A stretch of 64,000 nucleotides of DNA from CAJBVG01 sp943371425 (GTDB lineage Bacteria; Bacteroidota; Bacteroidia; Sphingobacteriales; Sphingobacteriaceae): the NCBI GenBank assembly GCA_943371425.1, contig CALRUR010000015.1, positions 9,866 to 73,865 on the forward strand, given 5' to 3'. Numbering within the stretch: position 1 is the first letter of the stretch; each line of letters opens with the position of its first letter. Below are positions 43,021 through 51,999 of the stretch, in pieces. Below the pieces are notes generated by a model. The model did no database searches, had not been told where the DNA came from, and saw nothing but the letters and a program-made list of their open reading frames with translations. Position numbers and translations under genes: made by a program.

Positions 43021-43832
43021 TAGCTTAAATTATAAATCAGTTTTATAATTACAGAAACTAAAAATAGAAAAAGTACAATTCGTAATTGTGATGGCTTTAA
43101 TTTATTTGCTAATTGCACACCTATAGGGGAGGCTATTAAACTACCAATTGCAACGGGTATTGCTAATGAAAATACAATTAAAGAACCCGATCTTGATGTA
43201 GCAACACTCGACATGGAATTATAAATGGAGGTAAATAAAGCCATTATACTAATTACTCCAAGCGAAATGGAAGTAGCTTTTTTGATTGGTATTTTTATAA
43301 CATCTGTAAGTATAGGTACAATTATTACCCCACCACCAATGCCAGAAAATGCTGCAATAGTGCCAGATATTAAACCTGTTATACTAAGTGATAACATGCT
43401 TGGATTTTGTAAATTTTCTTGCTCTACAATTTTTCGTTGTGTAAATAACCTTAAAGCAATTAATACAAGCAGTACAATGAAGAAAATACTGAAACTTTCT
43501 TTTGTATACCAAGTACCTTTACTTATAATGTATGAAAAAGAGATGGCACTTATAGATGCTGCTAAACCCGCAGTGATCATTTCATTAGGAAAAAAATTTT
43601 TATTTTTCCACTGTTTATAACTCCCACTAAGCCCAGCAAATAGAATAGCAAACATTGAGTTTGCAATAATGGAAGGTACAATTACTTCATCAGATACACC
43701 AAGTTTGTGTAAATAATAATTAAAAATGAGTACATAAATTACTCCACCACCTATACCTAATAAGCCGGCTAATAAACCACCTAGGCCTCCTAGGAAAAAT
43801 AAAACAAGAATTTCGGATATGGAATTTAACAT
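43020..43832 (-). CDS. TauE/SafE-family membrane transporter
   Basis: 270 aa with about eight membrane segments. The first half opens with LLAGLLGIGGGVIYVLIFNY and the second half has FSGIGGGVIIVPILTDVI, the paired GGG motifs of the TauE/SafE family. These export or import sulfonates, sulfite or organic acids; the substrate here is unknown. It sits between a protease and tsaB in a tight gene set (1-base overlap with tsaB, 18 bases to the S41 gene). Confidence 0.87.
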   Translation of the reverse strand: MLNSISEILVLFFLGGLGGLLAGLLGIGGGVIYVLIFNYYLHKLGVSDEVIVPSIIANSMFAILFAGLSGSYKQWKNKNFFPNEMITAGLAASISAISFSYIISKGTWYTKESFSIFFIVLLVLIALRLFTQRKIVEQENLQNPSMLSLSITGLISGTIAAFSGIGGGVIIVPILTDVIKIPIKKATSISLGVISIMALFTSIYNSMSSVATSRSGSLIVFSLAIPVAIGSLIASPIGVQLANKLKPSQLRIVLFLFLVSVIIKLIYNLS

Positions 43833-43850
43833 TTTTTAATTTCCACAAAT

Positions 43851-45524
43851 TTAGTTTTTATTAGAGAATTCTTTGCCTTTTAAAATATTTGAATACATAG
43901 TTTTATTAGAAAGAACTTCAATCGCTTTTTTAACTTCTAAATCGTTTTTTAACGATTGCTGAATTCTCCCTTTTTGATAATAATACCTCGAAGCAATTTC
44001 TTCTTCCAAAATTTCTTTTATTTCTGGTTCAAACTTTAATAAATCTGCATTTTTATCGTGCAATAATTTTACTTTAAGCGACTCGAAATCTACCTTAATA
44101 GCATCGTAGTATTTTTCTGAAATAGCTGCCTCTTTATAATCGTCGAGCATTTTTTCGCTTTTGGTTTTATAATCGAACTCTTTTGATTTTACATAATTTA
44201 TAAAATCTTCATAATCTGCTTTTGTTAAGCTGAAGGTCTGAATTGAAGGAGCTACAGGGTGTTTGGCTACGTAGGCATTTACATAATCAAAAATGATGTT
44301 TTTACTTAGTAAGGTTTGGGTAACAATAGAATAAGATTGAACATCCACAGCGATATCTGGTGCTACACCGCCACCATCGTATACTTTACGTCCGGCTTTG
44401 GTCTTAAATTCTTTTATTAATGAATCTGCTACTTTACCCACAGAACCATCGTCGTTTCTGTTCGAATAATCTAATGCTTGTATGCACCTACCACTTGGTA
44501 TATAGTATTTTGCAGTAGTAATTTTTAGTTGCGCATTGTAACTCAATGGGCGAGTAACTTGTACTAAGCCTTTACCAAAGGTACGCTGGCCTACCACCAC
44601 TCCACGATCTAAGTCTTGTACCACACCCGACACAATTTCTGATGCAGAAGCTGAGCTACTATTTGTTAGTACTGCTAATGGAATATTAGCATCTAAAGGT
44701 TCGTTAATAGTGAAATATTTTTTATTGGCATCTTTATTTTTACCTCTCGTATCAACCGCAAGTTCTCCTTTGTTTACAAAAATGTTCGAAATGTCTACCG
44801 CCTCGTGCAATAAACCTCCTGGGTTACCACGTACATCTAAAATTACTCCTTTTAAATTCGGATTCTTTTTTAATTCTGTTAATGCTTGTTTTACTTCCCT
44901 TCCGGCATTTTGTGTAAACCCTTTTAATTGTATAATACCAATTTCATCGTTTATCATTCCATAATAAGGAACATTGTTAATTTGTATATCTTCTCTTTTT
45001 AATAATACTTTGAATGGTTTTTCTATTCCTTCTCGTTTTATCAAAATACTTAATTCGGTACCTGCTTGGCCTTTTAAAAATTTACTTACTTCATTATTAT
45101 TTTTTCCGTACAATGGTTTACCATCAATCTCCATTAACATATCTCCCGGGAGTAAGCCCGCTTTTTGGGCAGCAAAACCTTCATAAGTTTCTCGTATATA
45201 AATATTTTTATCTCGCTGAAAAATACTTGCACCTACTCCTCCATATTGCCCAGTAGTCATAAATCGGTAATCTTCAATTTCAGATTCCGATATATAATTA
45301 GTGTATGGGTCTAAAGATTCTACCATGGCTTCAATGCCAGTACGCATAAGCTTTGCAGCATCTACATCATCAACATAATTAGAATTTAATTCTTTATAGG
45401 TGGAAGTAAATATTTCTAGATTTTTAGAAATTTCGAAGTAGTTATCGACAAAAGCTAAAGAGCTAAGCGAACCTAGGAATATACCTAAGCCAATTAAAAT
45501 TTTTCGTGTACGTATCATTTTCAT
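43851..45524 (-). CDS. S41-family C-terminal processing protease with PDZ domain
   Basis: 557 aa. Signal/anchor (MKMIRTRKILIGLGIFLGSL), then a PDZ domain (GAQKAGL-type AAQKAGLLPGDMLMEIDGKP, residues about 95-165) and an S41 protease core: LDVRGNPGGLLHEAVDISNI, the catalytic serine in NSSSASASEIVSG, and the catalytic lysine in RTFGKGLVQ. It trims exported proteins in the periplasm. A coiled, helical tail of about 150 residues ends the protein. It starts inside the yidD stop (1-base overlap). Close to CtpA; the name is not certain. Confidence 0.92.
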   Translation of the reverse strand: MKMIRTRKILIGLGIFLGSLSSLAFVDNYFEISKNLEIFTSTYKELNSNYVDDVDAAKLMRTGIEAMVESLDPYTNYISESEIEDYRFMTTGQYGGVGASIFQRDKNIYIRETYEGFAAQKAGLLPGDMLMEIDGKPLYGKNNNEVSKFLKGQAGTELSILIKREGIEKPFKVLLKREDIQINNVPYYGMINDEIGIIQLKGFTQNAGREVKQALTELKKNPNLKGVILDVRGNPGGLLHEAVDISNIFVNKGELAVDTRGKNKDANKKYFTINEPLDANIPLAVLTNSSSASASEIVSGVVQDLDRGVVVGQRTFGKGLVQVTRPLSYNAQLKITTAKYYIPSGRCIQALDYSNRNDDGSVGKVADSLIKEFKTKAGRKVYDGGGVAPDIAVDVQSYSIVTQTLLSKNIIFDYVNAYVAKHPVAPSIQTFSLTKADYEDFINYVKSKEFDYKTKSEKMLDDYKEAAISEKYYDAIKVDFESLKVKLLHDKNADLLKFEPEIKEILEEEIASRYYYQKGRIQQSLKNDLEVKKAIEVLSNKTMYSNILKGKEFSNKN

Positions 45525-45736
45525 TAGTCTAAAGGATCATAACCATGCCCTCCCCAAGGGCCACATCTTGCTATTCTTTTTAAGGCAATCCAACCACCTT
45601 TCCAAGGCCCGTATTTTTTTATTGCTTGTACTCCATATTCGGAGCAAGTAGGAGTGTACCTACAAGCATTTGGTAATATAGGCGATATTAATCGTTGGTA
45701 AACACGAATTAATAGGGTGAATAAGAATGCAAACAT
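45524..45736 (-). CDS. yidD: Membrane protein insertion efficiency factor
   Basis: 70 aa. The whole protein matches the YidD family: RVYQRLISPILPNACRYTPTCSEYGVQAI, then KYGPWKGG-x-x-x-x-RIARCGPWGGHGYDP. The three conserved cysteines are present. It sits between rnpA and the protease gene, the usual rpmH-rnpA-yidD order. It helps YidC insert membrane proteins. Confidence 0.95.
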   Translation of the reverse strand: MFAFLFTLLIRVYQRLISPILPNACRYTPTCSEYGVQAIKKYGPWKGGWIALKRIARCGPWGGHGYDPLD

Positions 45737-45737
45737 T

Positions 45738-46118
45738 TTATAATTTAGTTAATAAACGTTCTAGCCCTAAATTTAGTTTTTTTCTGATGGTTGAAGTCGT
45801 AATTATTTCGTTACCCGTAAAAATGAGTAATAAGTGCACACTTTTATCTTTAGCAATAATGGATGGGTAGAAGCTATCTTCTTTCGAATGACGGTACACT
45901 TCTCGAACCTGCCTTTTAATTTTATTACGATCAACCGCTTTTTTGAATTTACGCTTAGGTACGCTTATAACTATTTGTACAGGTGGAGTTTGGCTTGGTA
46001 TTTCTTTAAATACAAACCTAAAAGGATATAAAACAAAAGAAGAACCTTGGCTATAAAGCTCTTCAATAAGCTTTATACTGCACAAGCGTTCTTCTTTTTT
46101 AAAGTAGTATTTTTTCAT
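45738..46118 (-). CDS. rnpA: Ribonuclease P protein component
   Basis: 126 aa. KEERLCSIKLIEELYSQG at the start and the RNR-type motif KKAVDRNKIKRQVREVYR mark it. It binds the RNase P RNA (not in the window) to trim the 5' ends of tRNAs and tmRNA. One base before yidD, 64 bases after rpmH. Confidence 0.95.
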   Translation of the reverse strand: MKKYYFKKEERLCSIKLIEELYSQGSSFVLYPFRFVFKEIPSQTPPVQIVISVPKRKFKKAVDRNKIKRQVREVYRHSKEDSFYPSIIAKDKSVHLLLIFTGNEIITTSTIRKKLNLGLERLLTKL

Positions 46119-46181
46119 TGGTTTCGGTATGATTATGGCATGTTATAAAATAGCCCACAATCAAAAACACCCACCAGAAGA

Positions 46182-46340
46182 CTAGCGTTTATGTTTTTTC
46201 TCGTCAGATACAGTTAATCTTTTTCTGCCTTTTGCTCTTCTAGAAGCTAAAACACGACGACCGTTTGCAGAAGACATTCTTTCTCTGAATCCGTGCTTAT
46301 TTCTTCTCTTTCTTTGCGATGGTTGGAATGTACGTTTCAT
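46182..46340 (-). CDS. rpmH: 50S ribosomal protein L34
   Basis: 52 aa, so it falls below common ORF cut-offs. It reads MKRTFQPSQRKRRNKHGFRE, then RMSSANGRRVLASRRAKGRK and RLTVSDEKKHKR, an almost perfect L34, which is slightly long because of the basic tail. It heads the rpmH-rnpA-yidD-S41-TauE-tsaB operon. Confidence 0.97.
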   Translation of the reverse strand: MKRTFQPSQRKRRNKHGFRERMSSANGRRVLASRRAKGRKRLTVSDEKKHKR

Positions 46341-46413
46341 TTCTTTTTATTTCTTAAAACAAGGATGCAAATATAGGTAAGCTAAGTGTAGAATGCAATT
46401 TTAATTTAAAATA

Positions 46414-47304
46414 CTAGAATTTATAGGTAAGACCCAATGCAAAAACCTGCTTAAACTGTACCCTAGACTTGTTTTCTTCTATAAAGACACCAGGGCTTTG
46501 TTCTACTTGTTTTGCAATTAAGATGTCTTGGTCATACAATAAATTAGAGGTAAGCGATACGGTAAGTAGCTTTGTAATTTGATAAGCGAATATATTTTCC
46601 CAGTTAACATCTATGGCTTGGAAGTCTTCGAAATTGCCAAATAAATCAAGTTTTGATTTTAACTGGATATTATTTTTAAACACTTTTTGGTATTTAATAG
46701 AGGCTAATGCACCGAATTCAAAACGTACCTTTTTACCAGTATCCACTCCATACGCTCCTTGGTTCGACAATTGATCGTCTAATACCGTTGTTACCTTACC
46801 GGTTACAGGTGAGAAATAAATACTCAAGCCTTCTAATGGGCGATAATCTAAACCCACAGACAGTGTGGTAAAAGAGGGTGCCATGAAATTAGATACATAA
46901 ATTACACTTGTATCTGTATAATTAAAACCTTGAGCAAATTGCGATCTGAAATTAAATAGAGTAGAGTAATTCAATTTATCGTTAATTTTTCTACCGTATT
47001 TGCTATTTAATTCAATTCTGTCTTCACTTTTTCTGAAATCGGCACTTTCAATTTTTTGAGTGCCAAAACCTAAATCTAAGTTATTTTCCCAAGTGCTTTG
47101 GGCCAGTTTTTGGTTTGCATATAAACTGATGATAGAGGTGATGTTTGTATTGCTTATACCACCTGCTGCCCAATTGGTAAACGACGACTGACTGACTCCT
47201 ACTGAACTTAATCCGCCTTTTTTCCAAGTACTGGTATCGCTTTGTGCGTTTGCATTGCCTGCAATTAATAATATTGCAGTTATTATGTATGAAATTCTAT
47301 TCAT
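46414..47304 (-). CDS. DUF3078 outer-membrane protein
   Basis: 296 aa. Signal peptide (MNRISYIITAILLIAGNANA, then Q), then WKKGGLSSVGVSQSSFTNWA, the family's N-terminal mark, and regular strands (NWENIFAYQITKLLTVSLTS, FKQVFALGLTYKF) ending in phenylalanine, as barrels do. DUF3078 proteins are common in Bacteroidota; the role is unknown. A stutter repeat of AATTCTAAATTC type lies just upstream of its start. Confidence 0.88.
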   Translation of the reverse strand: MNRISYIITAILLIAGNANAQSDTSTWKKGGLSSVGVSQSSFTNWAAGGISNTNITSIISLYANQKLAQSTWENNLDLGFGTQKIESADFRKSEDRIELNSKYGRKINDKLNYSTLFNFRSQFAQGFNYTDTSVIYVSNFMAPSFTTLSVGLDYRPLEGLSIYFSPVTGKVTTVLDDQLSNQGAYGVDTGKKVRFEFGALASIKYQKVFKNNIQLKSKLDLFGNFEDFQAIDVNWENIFAYQITKLLTVSLTSNLLYDQDILIAKQVEQSPGVFIEENKSRVQFKQVFALGLTYKF

Positions 47305-47305
47305 T

Positions 47306-47339
47306 TCCTAAATTCTAAATTCTTAATACTTAATTCCCT
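47306..47339. repeat. Stutter repeat upstream of the DUF3078 gene (AATTCTAAATTC word)
   Basis: TCCTAAATTCTAAATTCTTA, then ATACTTAATTCCC. It begins right at the DUF3078 start codon and runs to the next repeat. Confidence 0.6.
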
Positions 47340-47340
47340 T

Positions 47341-47380
47341 TACAATGTACAATGTACAATGTACTCTGTACTCTGTACTA
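47341..47380. repeat. Stutter repeat that supplies the mscL stop codon (ACAATGTAC word)
   Basis: TACAATGTACAATGTACAAT, then GTACTCTGTACTCTGTACTA. CTA (47378-47380) is the TAG stop of mscL on the minus strand. The TGTACAATGTAC and GTACTCTGTAC words are shared with 13781-13830. Confidence 0.75.
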
Positions 47381-47698
47381 TGGCAACTTCACAATTGCCT
47401 CTTTCGCTCTCATTCTATTCAAGAGTTTTACAACTAAAAAAATAGTAAATGCGATAATGGTAAATTGGATAAGGGTTTGGATAAAACTACCATAGTTTAT
47501 GGTAACTACTTCGCCAAGGTGAAGTTTTAAATCTTTGAAATCTACTCTCCCAATTAGGTAACCGATAGGAGGCATGATAATGTCGTTCACAATAGAATCT
47601 ACTACTTTTTGAAAAGCAGCACCTATTACTACTCCGATAGCTAGTTCTACAGCGTTTCCTCTGGAAACGAATGTTTTAAATTCTGTTAAAATTCCCAT
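47378..47698 (-). CDS. mscL: Large-conductance mechanosensitive channel, C-terminally short
   Basis: 106 aa, against 136 in E. coli. The pore helix is intact: EFKTFVSRGNAVELAIGVVIGAAF, then VNDIIMPPIGYLIG. TM2 ends with LIQFTIIAFTIFLVVKLLNR and then MRAKEAIVKLP. The cytoplasmic helix bundle (about 30 residues in E. coli) is missing. The stop codon is inside an ACAATGTAC-type repeat, so the tail seems to have been cut by the repeat. The channel should still form and open under membrane tension, because this bundle is not needed for gating in E. coli. Confidence 0.93.
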   Translation of the reverse strand: MGILTEFKTFVSRGNAVELAIGVVIGAAFQKVVDSIVNDIIMPPIGYLIGRVDFKDLKLHLGEVVTINYGSFIQTLIQFTIIAFTIFLVVKLLNRMRAKEAIVKLP

Positions 47699-47730
47699 TA
47701 TATTTAGTTTTGGTTCGAACTAAATATAAT
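47697..47730 (-). promoter_or_regulatory. Hairpin touching the mscL start codon
   Basis: ATTATATTTAGTT (47697-47709) pairs perfectly with AACTAAATATAAT (47718-47730) around an 8-base loop. In the mscL message the stem ends at the ATG, overlapping it by two bases. It could shield the start codon, or end the upstream asnS transcript, though no T-run follows. Confidence 0.55.
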
Positions 47731-47742
47731 AGGAAATATTTA

Positions 47743-49257
47743 TTATGGCAATAGTCTGCCGTACATTCTTGGGAAAGGAATAGTTTCTCTTACGTGCGGA
47801 AGTTTACAAACCCAAGCTACCAAACGTTCTAAGCCTAAGCCAAAACCTGCGTGTGGTACGCTACCATATCTACGTAAATCTAAATACCACTCAAAAGCTT
47901 CCATTGGCAATTCGTGTTCATTAATTTTTGCAATTAATAAATCTTTATCTGTTTCACGTTCTCCGCCTCCAACAATTTCTCCATAACCTTCGGGAGCTAA
48001 CACATCTACTCCTTTAGCAAATCTGCTATCGTCGGCACGTTTTAAGTAAAATGCTTTTACTTCGTGTGGCCAGTTGTAAACCATAATAGGGGTTTCGAAT
48101 AAACGGGTTAACACCGTTTCATCCGATCCTCCAAAGTCTTCGCCATATTTGAAGTTTCTTGCAGAATCTAACCATTGCGGGATGTTGCGCGCATCTTCTT
48201 CACAATCTCTCAATTCATCTCTTAAATCGGCAATTTTATTTACATTGAAATTTACTTCCCCTTTTTTCATTCCTGGAGTTGCAATTTTATCTTCACGTTC
48301 TTTTATTTCTGCTTCAATTTCAGCAATTCTTGCTTGTACTTTGGCTAAATCTGCTTCTAAGGTTTTAATTGAGTTTTTACCATTTACATCTTGTTCTCCC
48401 TTAATAATTCTTACCGCTTCATCATATGGTAAACGCGGGAATACTTGGGTAATGTTTTTTAAGATGGTAGTATCTCTTTCTATAATGGCTAATTCTTCTT
48501 CGCAGTTTTTTAATACATCCGAAACTACATATCTTAAAAATTTCTCAATTAAATCCATGTTCATGTCTAAATCATAGAAAGCCATTTCTGGTTCAATCAT
48601 CCAAAACTCTGATAAATGCCTACGAGTTTTAGATTTTTCTGCACGGAAAGTTGGTCCGAACGTATATATTTTACCCATGGCCATGGCCATCGCTTCTCCG
48701 TATAACTGACCCGATTGAGATAAGTATGCTGGAGCATCGTAAAAATCTGTTTCGAATAAGTTGGTAGTGCCTTCGCATGCATTGCCCGTAAATATTGGGG
48801 CATCCATTTGCACAAAATCATTCTCCTGGAAAAATTTATGTATAGCAAATGAAATGGTATTTCTAATTTTCATGATGGCCCATTGCCTACGAGAACGTAA
48901 CCATAAATGACGATTGTCCATTAGAAATTCTATACCATGTGCTTTTTTAGAAATAGGGTATTCCTCAGCGATATGGTAAACACTTAAATCGGTTACTTGT
49001 AGCTCATAACCACCAACTTGACGTTCGTCTTTACGAACTGTTCCTGTAATTTTTACTGAACTTTCTAAACTTAATTTATCTGCAATTTGAAATAAATTTG
49101 CATCTATAGATTCTTCTGTAACTACACATTGGCAAAGCCCTGTACCATCACGTAAAATAATAAACACAAGCCCTTTGCCTGTACGTTTATTTGATACCCA
49201 ACCGTTTAGACTAATAACTTTACCTTCTTCGCTTTTTAAATCTTTAATATATGTCAT
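47743..49257 (-). CDS. asnS: Asparaginyl-tRNA synthetase with coiled-coil insertion
   Basis: 504 aa from the ATG at 49257; the in-frame TTG at 49290 would add 11 residues. Class II synthetase: OB fold (VISLNGWVSNKRTGKGLVFI), motif 2 FGPTFRAEKSKTRRHLSEFW, and motif 3 HAGFGLGLERLVAWV. E. coli AsnS is 466 aa. An extra stretch (residues about 287-350, TLEADLAKVQARIAEIEAEI and KIADLRDELRDCEED) is a coiled-coil insertion near the catalytic domain. It charges tRNA-Asn. Confidence 0.95.
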   Translation of the reverse strand: MTYIKDLKSEEGKVISLNGWVSNKRTGKGLVFIILRDGTGLCQCVVTEESIDANLFQIADKLSLESSVKITGTVRKDERQVGGYELQVTDLSVYHIAEEYPISKKAHGIEFLMDNRHLWLRSRRQWAIMKIRNTISFAIHKFFQENDFVQMDAPIFTGNACEGTTNLFETDFYDAPAYLSQSGQLYGEAMAMAMGKIYTFGPTFRAEKSKTRRHLSEFWMIEPEMAFYDLDMNMDLIEKFLRYVVSDVLKNCEEELAIIERDTTILKNITQVFPRLPYDEAVRIIKGEQDVNGKNSIKTLEADLAKVQARIAEIEAEIKEREDKIATPGMKKGEVNFNVNKIADLRDELRDCEEDARNIPQWLDSARNFKYGEDFGGSDETVLTRLFETPIMVYNWPHEVKAFYLKRADDSRFAKGVDVLAPEGYGEIVGGGERETDKDLLIAKINEHELPMEAFEWYLDLRRYGSVPHAGFGLGLERLVAWVCKLPHVRETIPFPRMYGRLLP

Positions 49258-49340
49258 AAGAATCTCATTTGTCTCTTTTCGAGTTTCCAAAAATAGTGTT
49301 TTTTCTTTTTTTTTATTGTATTTTCGAGCGAATAAAAAGT

Positions 49341-50813
49341 ATGTTAAAGCAGAGTTTACAACAGAAACTACTACAAAAGTTATCCCCCCAGCAAATACAA
49401 TTCATAAAATTGCTGCAGATACCTACTGTTATGCTCGATTCTCGAATTAAAGAGGAGCTCGAAGAAAACCCTGCGTTAGAAGATGGAAGCTTATCAAATG
49501 CTGAAGAAATATCTGAATACTCTACGCTCGACGATGATCAACCAAACGACGTAAAAGAAGAAACCAACGAGCAGCAAGACGAGTTTAACATCGACGATTA
49601 TTTGCAAGACGACGATCAGGACGATGGTTATAGAATGATGCAGGACAATGATTCTGACGATGAAGAAAAGAAAGAAATGCCTATTGCCGTATCTTCTTCA
49701 TTCCATGAAATGTTACAAGCTCAGTTAACTATGTGTGTAATGGGCGACCATGAGTTTATGGTTGCGCAGCAAATATTAGGGAGTTTAGATGACGATGGGT
49801 ATTTACGTCGACCAATTACTGCTTTGGTAGACGACTTAGCTTTCTCTCAAAATATATTTACAAATGAACAAGAGATTTTACATCTTTTAGAAATTATACA
49901 AAGCTTTGACCCAGCAGGTGTAGGGGCAAGAGATTTGCAAGAGTGTTTATTATTACAACTGAAACGCAAAGACCAAAGCTCTAAAAATGTAAAAAATGCA
50001 ATTTTAATTGTACGCGATTATTTAGACGAGTTTACCAAAAAACATTACGATAAATTGGAAAGAAGTATGTCCATTACTTCCGAAGAATTAAAAGCTGCTG
50101 TTCAAGATATTTTAAAATTAAATCCGAAACCTGGAAATTCATTTGCCGACAATTCTAAGCAATTACAGGTTATTCCAGACTTTATCATCAATAAAAACGA
50201 TCAGTTTTTAATACTAACCTTGAACTCTAAAAATGCACCAGAATTGCGCGTAAGCAGGTCGTACCAAGAGATGTTTCAAACCTATGATAAGGCTGTAGAT
50301 AAAGATAAAAAAATGAAAGAGGCAGTTCAGTTTGTAAAACAAAAACTCGATTCTGCAAAATGGTTTATTGATGCTATTAAACAACGTCAGCAAACCTTGA
50401 TAAAAACCATGAATGCCATTATGAATTATCAGTACGATTATTTTTTAACTGGTGATGAGCGTAAATTGCGACCAATGATTTTGAAAGACATTGCAGACCA
50501 AGTGCAGATGGACATTTCAACGGTTTCGCGTGTGGCCAATAGTAAATATGTACAAACAGAATTTGGTACATTTTTATTAAAATCATTTTTTTCTGAAGGC
50601 ATACAAATGGAAGGTGGCGAAGAAGTTTCGAACAGAGAAGTGAAAAAGATTTTGGAAGAGTGCATAGGAAAAGAAGATAAAAAACATCCATTAGCGGATG
50701 AGAAATTAGCAGAAATATTAAAAGAAAACGGATATAACATTGCCCGTAGAACCGTAGCAAAATATAGAGAACAGCTCAACATTCCAGTAGCCCGTTTACG
50801 AAAAGAACTTTAA
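49341..50813 (+). CDS. rpoN: RNA polymerase sigma-54 factor
   Basis: 490 aa from the ATG at 49341 (MLKQSLQQKLLQKLSPQQIQ, the Q- and L-rich region I). An acidic linker (DDDQPNDVKEETNEQQDEFN, DYLQDDDQDD) is followed by the core-binding domain, then a helix-turn-helix and the RpoN box ARRTVAKYRE near the end. It needs AAA+ activators (bEBPs) elsewhere to open promoters with -24/-12 boxes. It is divergent from asnS with about 80 bases between the starts and overlaps nothing. The epimerase-like gene follows directly. Confidence 0.95.
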   Translation: MLKQSLQQKLLQKLSPQQIQFIKLLQIPTVMLDSRIKEELEENPALEDGSLSNAEEISEYSTLDDDQPNDVKEETNEQQDEFNIDDYLQDDDQDDGYRMMQDNDSDDEEKKEMPIAVSSSFHEMLQAQLTMCVMGDHEFMVAQQILGSLDDDGYLRRPITALVDDLAFSQNIFTNEQEILHLLEIIQSFDPAGVGARDLQECLLLQLKRKDQSSKNVKNAILIVRDYLDEFTKKHYDKLERSMSITSEELKAAVQDILKLNPKPGNSFADNSKQLQVIPDFIINKNDQFLILTLNSKNAPELRVSRSYQEMFQTYDKAVDKDKKMKEAVQFVKQKLDSAKWFIDAIKQRQQTLIKTMNAIMNYQYDYFLTGDERKLRPMILKDIADQVQMDISTVSRVANSKYVQTEFGTFLLKSFFSEGIQMEGGEEVSNREVKKILEECIGKEDKKHPLADEKLAEILKENGYNIARRTVAKYREQLNIPVARLRKEL

Positions 50814-51590
50814 ATGAAATCCATTACAATTATTGGTTTAGGTTGGCTAGGGGAGGCTTGTGCCAATTATTTTGTAGCAAAGGGTTATGAAGTAAAAGGC
50901 ACCAAACGTGAACTTAGTTTTATACCTAATATTAAAACCTATAAATGGCAATTAGGAAATGATTTCCCAACTGAAGCACAAGCAGATTATATTTTAATAA
51001 GTATTGCAAGTAAAGAAATAGATTTAGTAAAATTTCAAAAATTATTTACAGAGTTGAAACAGCTAAATGCAAAAAAAATAATATTTATTTCTACTACTTC
51101 TGTGTATAGTGCATTTGCAGGCGAATTAACAGAGGACTTAGATTTAAGTGTATCTGTACCCAACAACAAACATGTTGAAGTATCGGACTTGTTTTTAAAC
51201 ATACTACCAAACGCAGTAGTATTAAGGCTTTCGGGATTAGTTGGGCCAAATAGAAATCCTGCTAAATTTTTAAGTGGTAGAAAAGAATTACCAAATGCCA
51301 ATCAAAAAATTAACCTGGTACATCAACAAGATGTGTTAAATATTATAGAATTAAGTATTGAGAAAGATTTGCAAGGAGTATACAATGTATGTTCCTTTGA
51401 ACATCCAACTCGGAAAGAATTTTACAGTAAGGTTTGTGAGCAATTTAACTTAGCACCACCAGAATTTAACGAAGTAGAAAATGAGCAATTAAGATGGGTG
51501 GTAAATACTAAACTCGTAAGCCAAACAGGTTATAGCTATGTTTATAATGATTTGCTGTCGTATTATTTAAGTTCGGAAGCTAAAGCCTGA
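50814..51590 (+). CDS. NAD(P)-binding epimerase-like protein
   Basis: 258 aa. Starts with the Rossmann motif TIIGLGWLGEACANYF, then IFISTTSVYSAFAGELTED (the YxxxK-type region lacks a clear lysine) and NAVVLRLSGLVGPNRNPAKF. Atypical short-chain dehydrogenase/epimerase of the YeeZ type; substrate unknown. It starts at the base after the rpoN stop, so it is co-transcribed with rpoN. Its last 28 bases overlap the end of the HPt gene on the other strand. Confidence 0.85.
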   Translation: MKSITIIGLGWLGEACANYFVAKGYEVKGTKRELSFIPNIKTYKWQLGNDFPTEAQADYILISIASKEIDLVKFQKLFTELKQLNAKKIIFISTTSVYSAFAGELTEDLDLSVSVPNNKHVEVSDLFLNILPNAVVLRLSGLVGPNRNPAKFLSGRKELPNANQKINLVHQQDVLNIIELSIEKDLQGVYNVCSFEHPTRKEFYSKVCEQFNLAPPEFNEVENEQLRWVVNTKLVSQTGYSYVYNDLLSYYLSSEAKA

Positions 51591-51913
51591 CGTATAAAAT
51601 CAAATAACTCGTTGGTAACGGATTCTAGGTTAGAAAGCTTTTCTTCAAAAACGTCTTGCTCCACATCCAATTTAGAATAATGTTCTAAATCTTTCATTAA
51701 ATCAGATACTTCATGGAAACCAAGTGTAGCAGTACTCGATTTTAATTTATGAGCAACCTTGCCAGCCGCATTGTATTCGTTATTATTTGCTAATTTTCGC
51801 ATTTCAAGCATATCTGCAGAACCAAGGTCTAAAGTCATTTCGAGCAAAGTTTTTGCCATGCCTTTGTCGTTGTCAACAATACTTAGTACCTTATGTATAT
51901 CAAAATTAGCCAT
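51563..51913 (-). CDS. Stand-alone HPt phosphotransfer protein
   Basis: 116 aa, all helical. The phosphorylated histidine is His55 in AGKVAHKLKSSTATLGFHEV, the HPt signature. It would pass phosphate between a hybrid sensor kinase and a response regulator, both encoded elsewhere. It overlaps the convergent epimerase gene by 28 bases. Confidence 0.88.
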   Translation of the reverse strand: MANFDIHKVLSIVDNDKGMAKTLLEMTLDLGSADMLEMRKLANNNEYNAAGKVAHKLKSSTATLGFHEVSDLMKDLEHYSKLDVEQDVFEEKLSNLESVTNELFDFIRQALASELK

Positions 51914-51999
51914 TTGTTTAGGTTAGTCGCCTAAAGGTAACAATATGTTTCGAATCTTCGAAATTTAGAAATTGGCATAGAATTAGATTAGAATACTTT

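Noticed and set aside
45524..46340. Replication origin next to rpmH-rnpA
   Set aside because: No dnaA, dnaN or clustered DnaA boxes are visible; in this phylum rpmH is often far from oriC.
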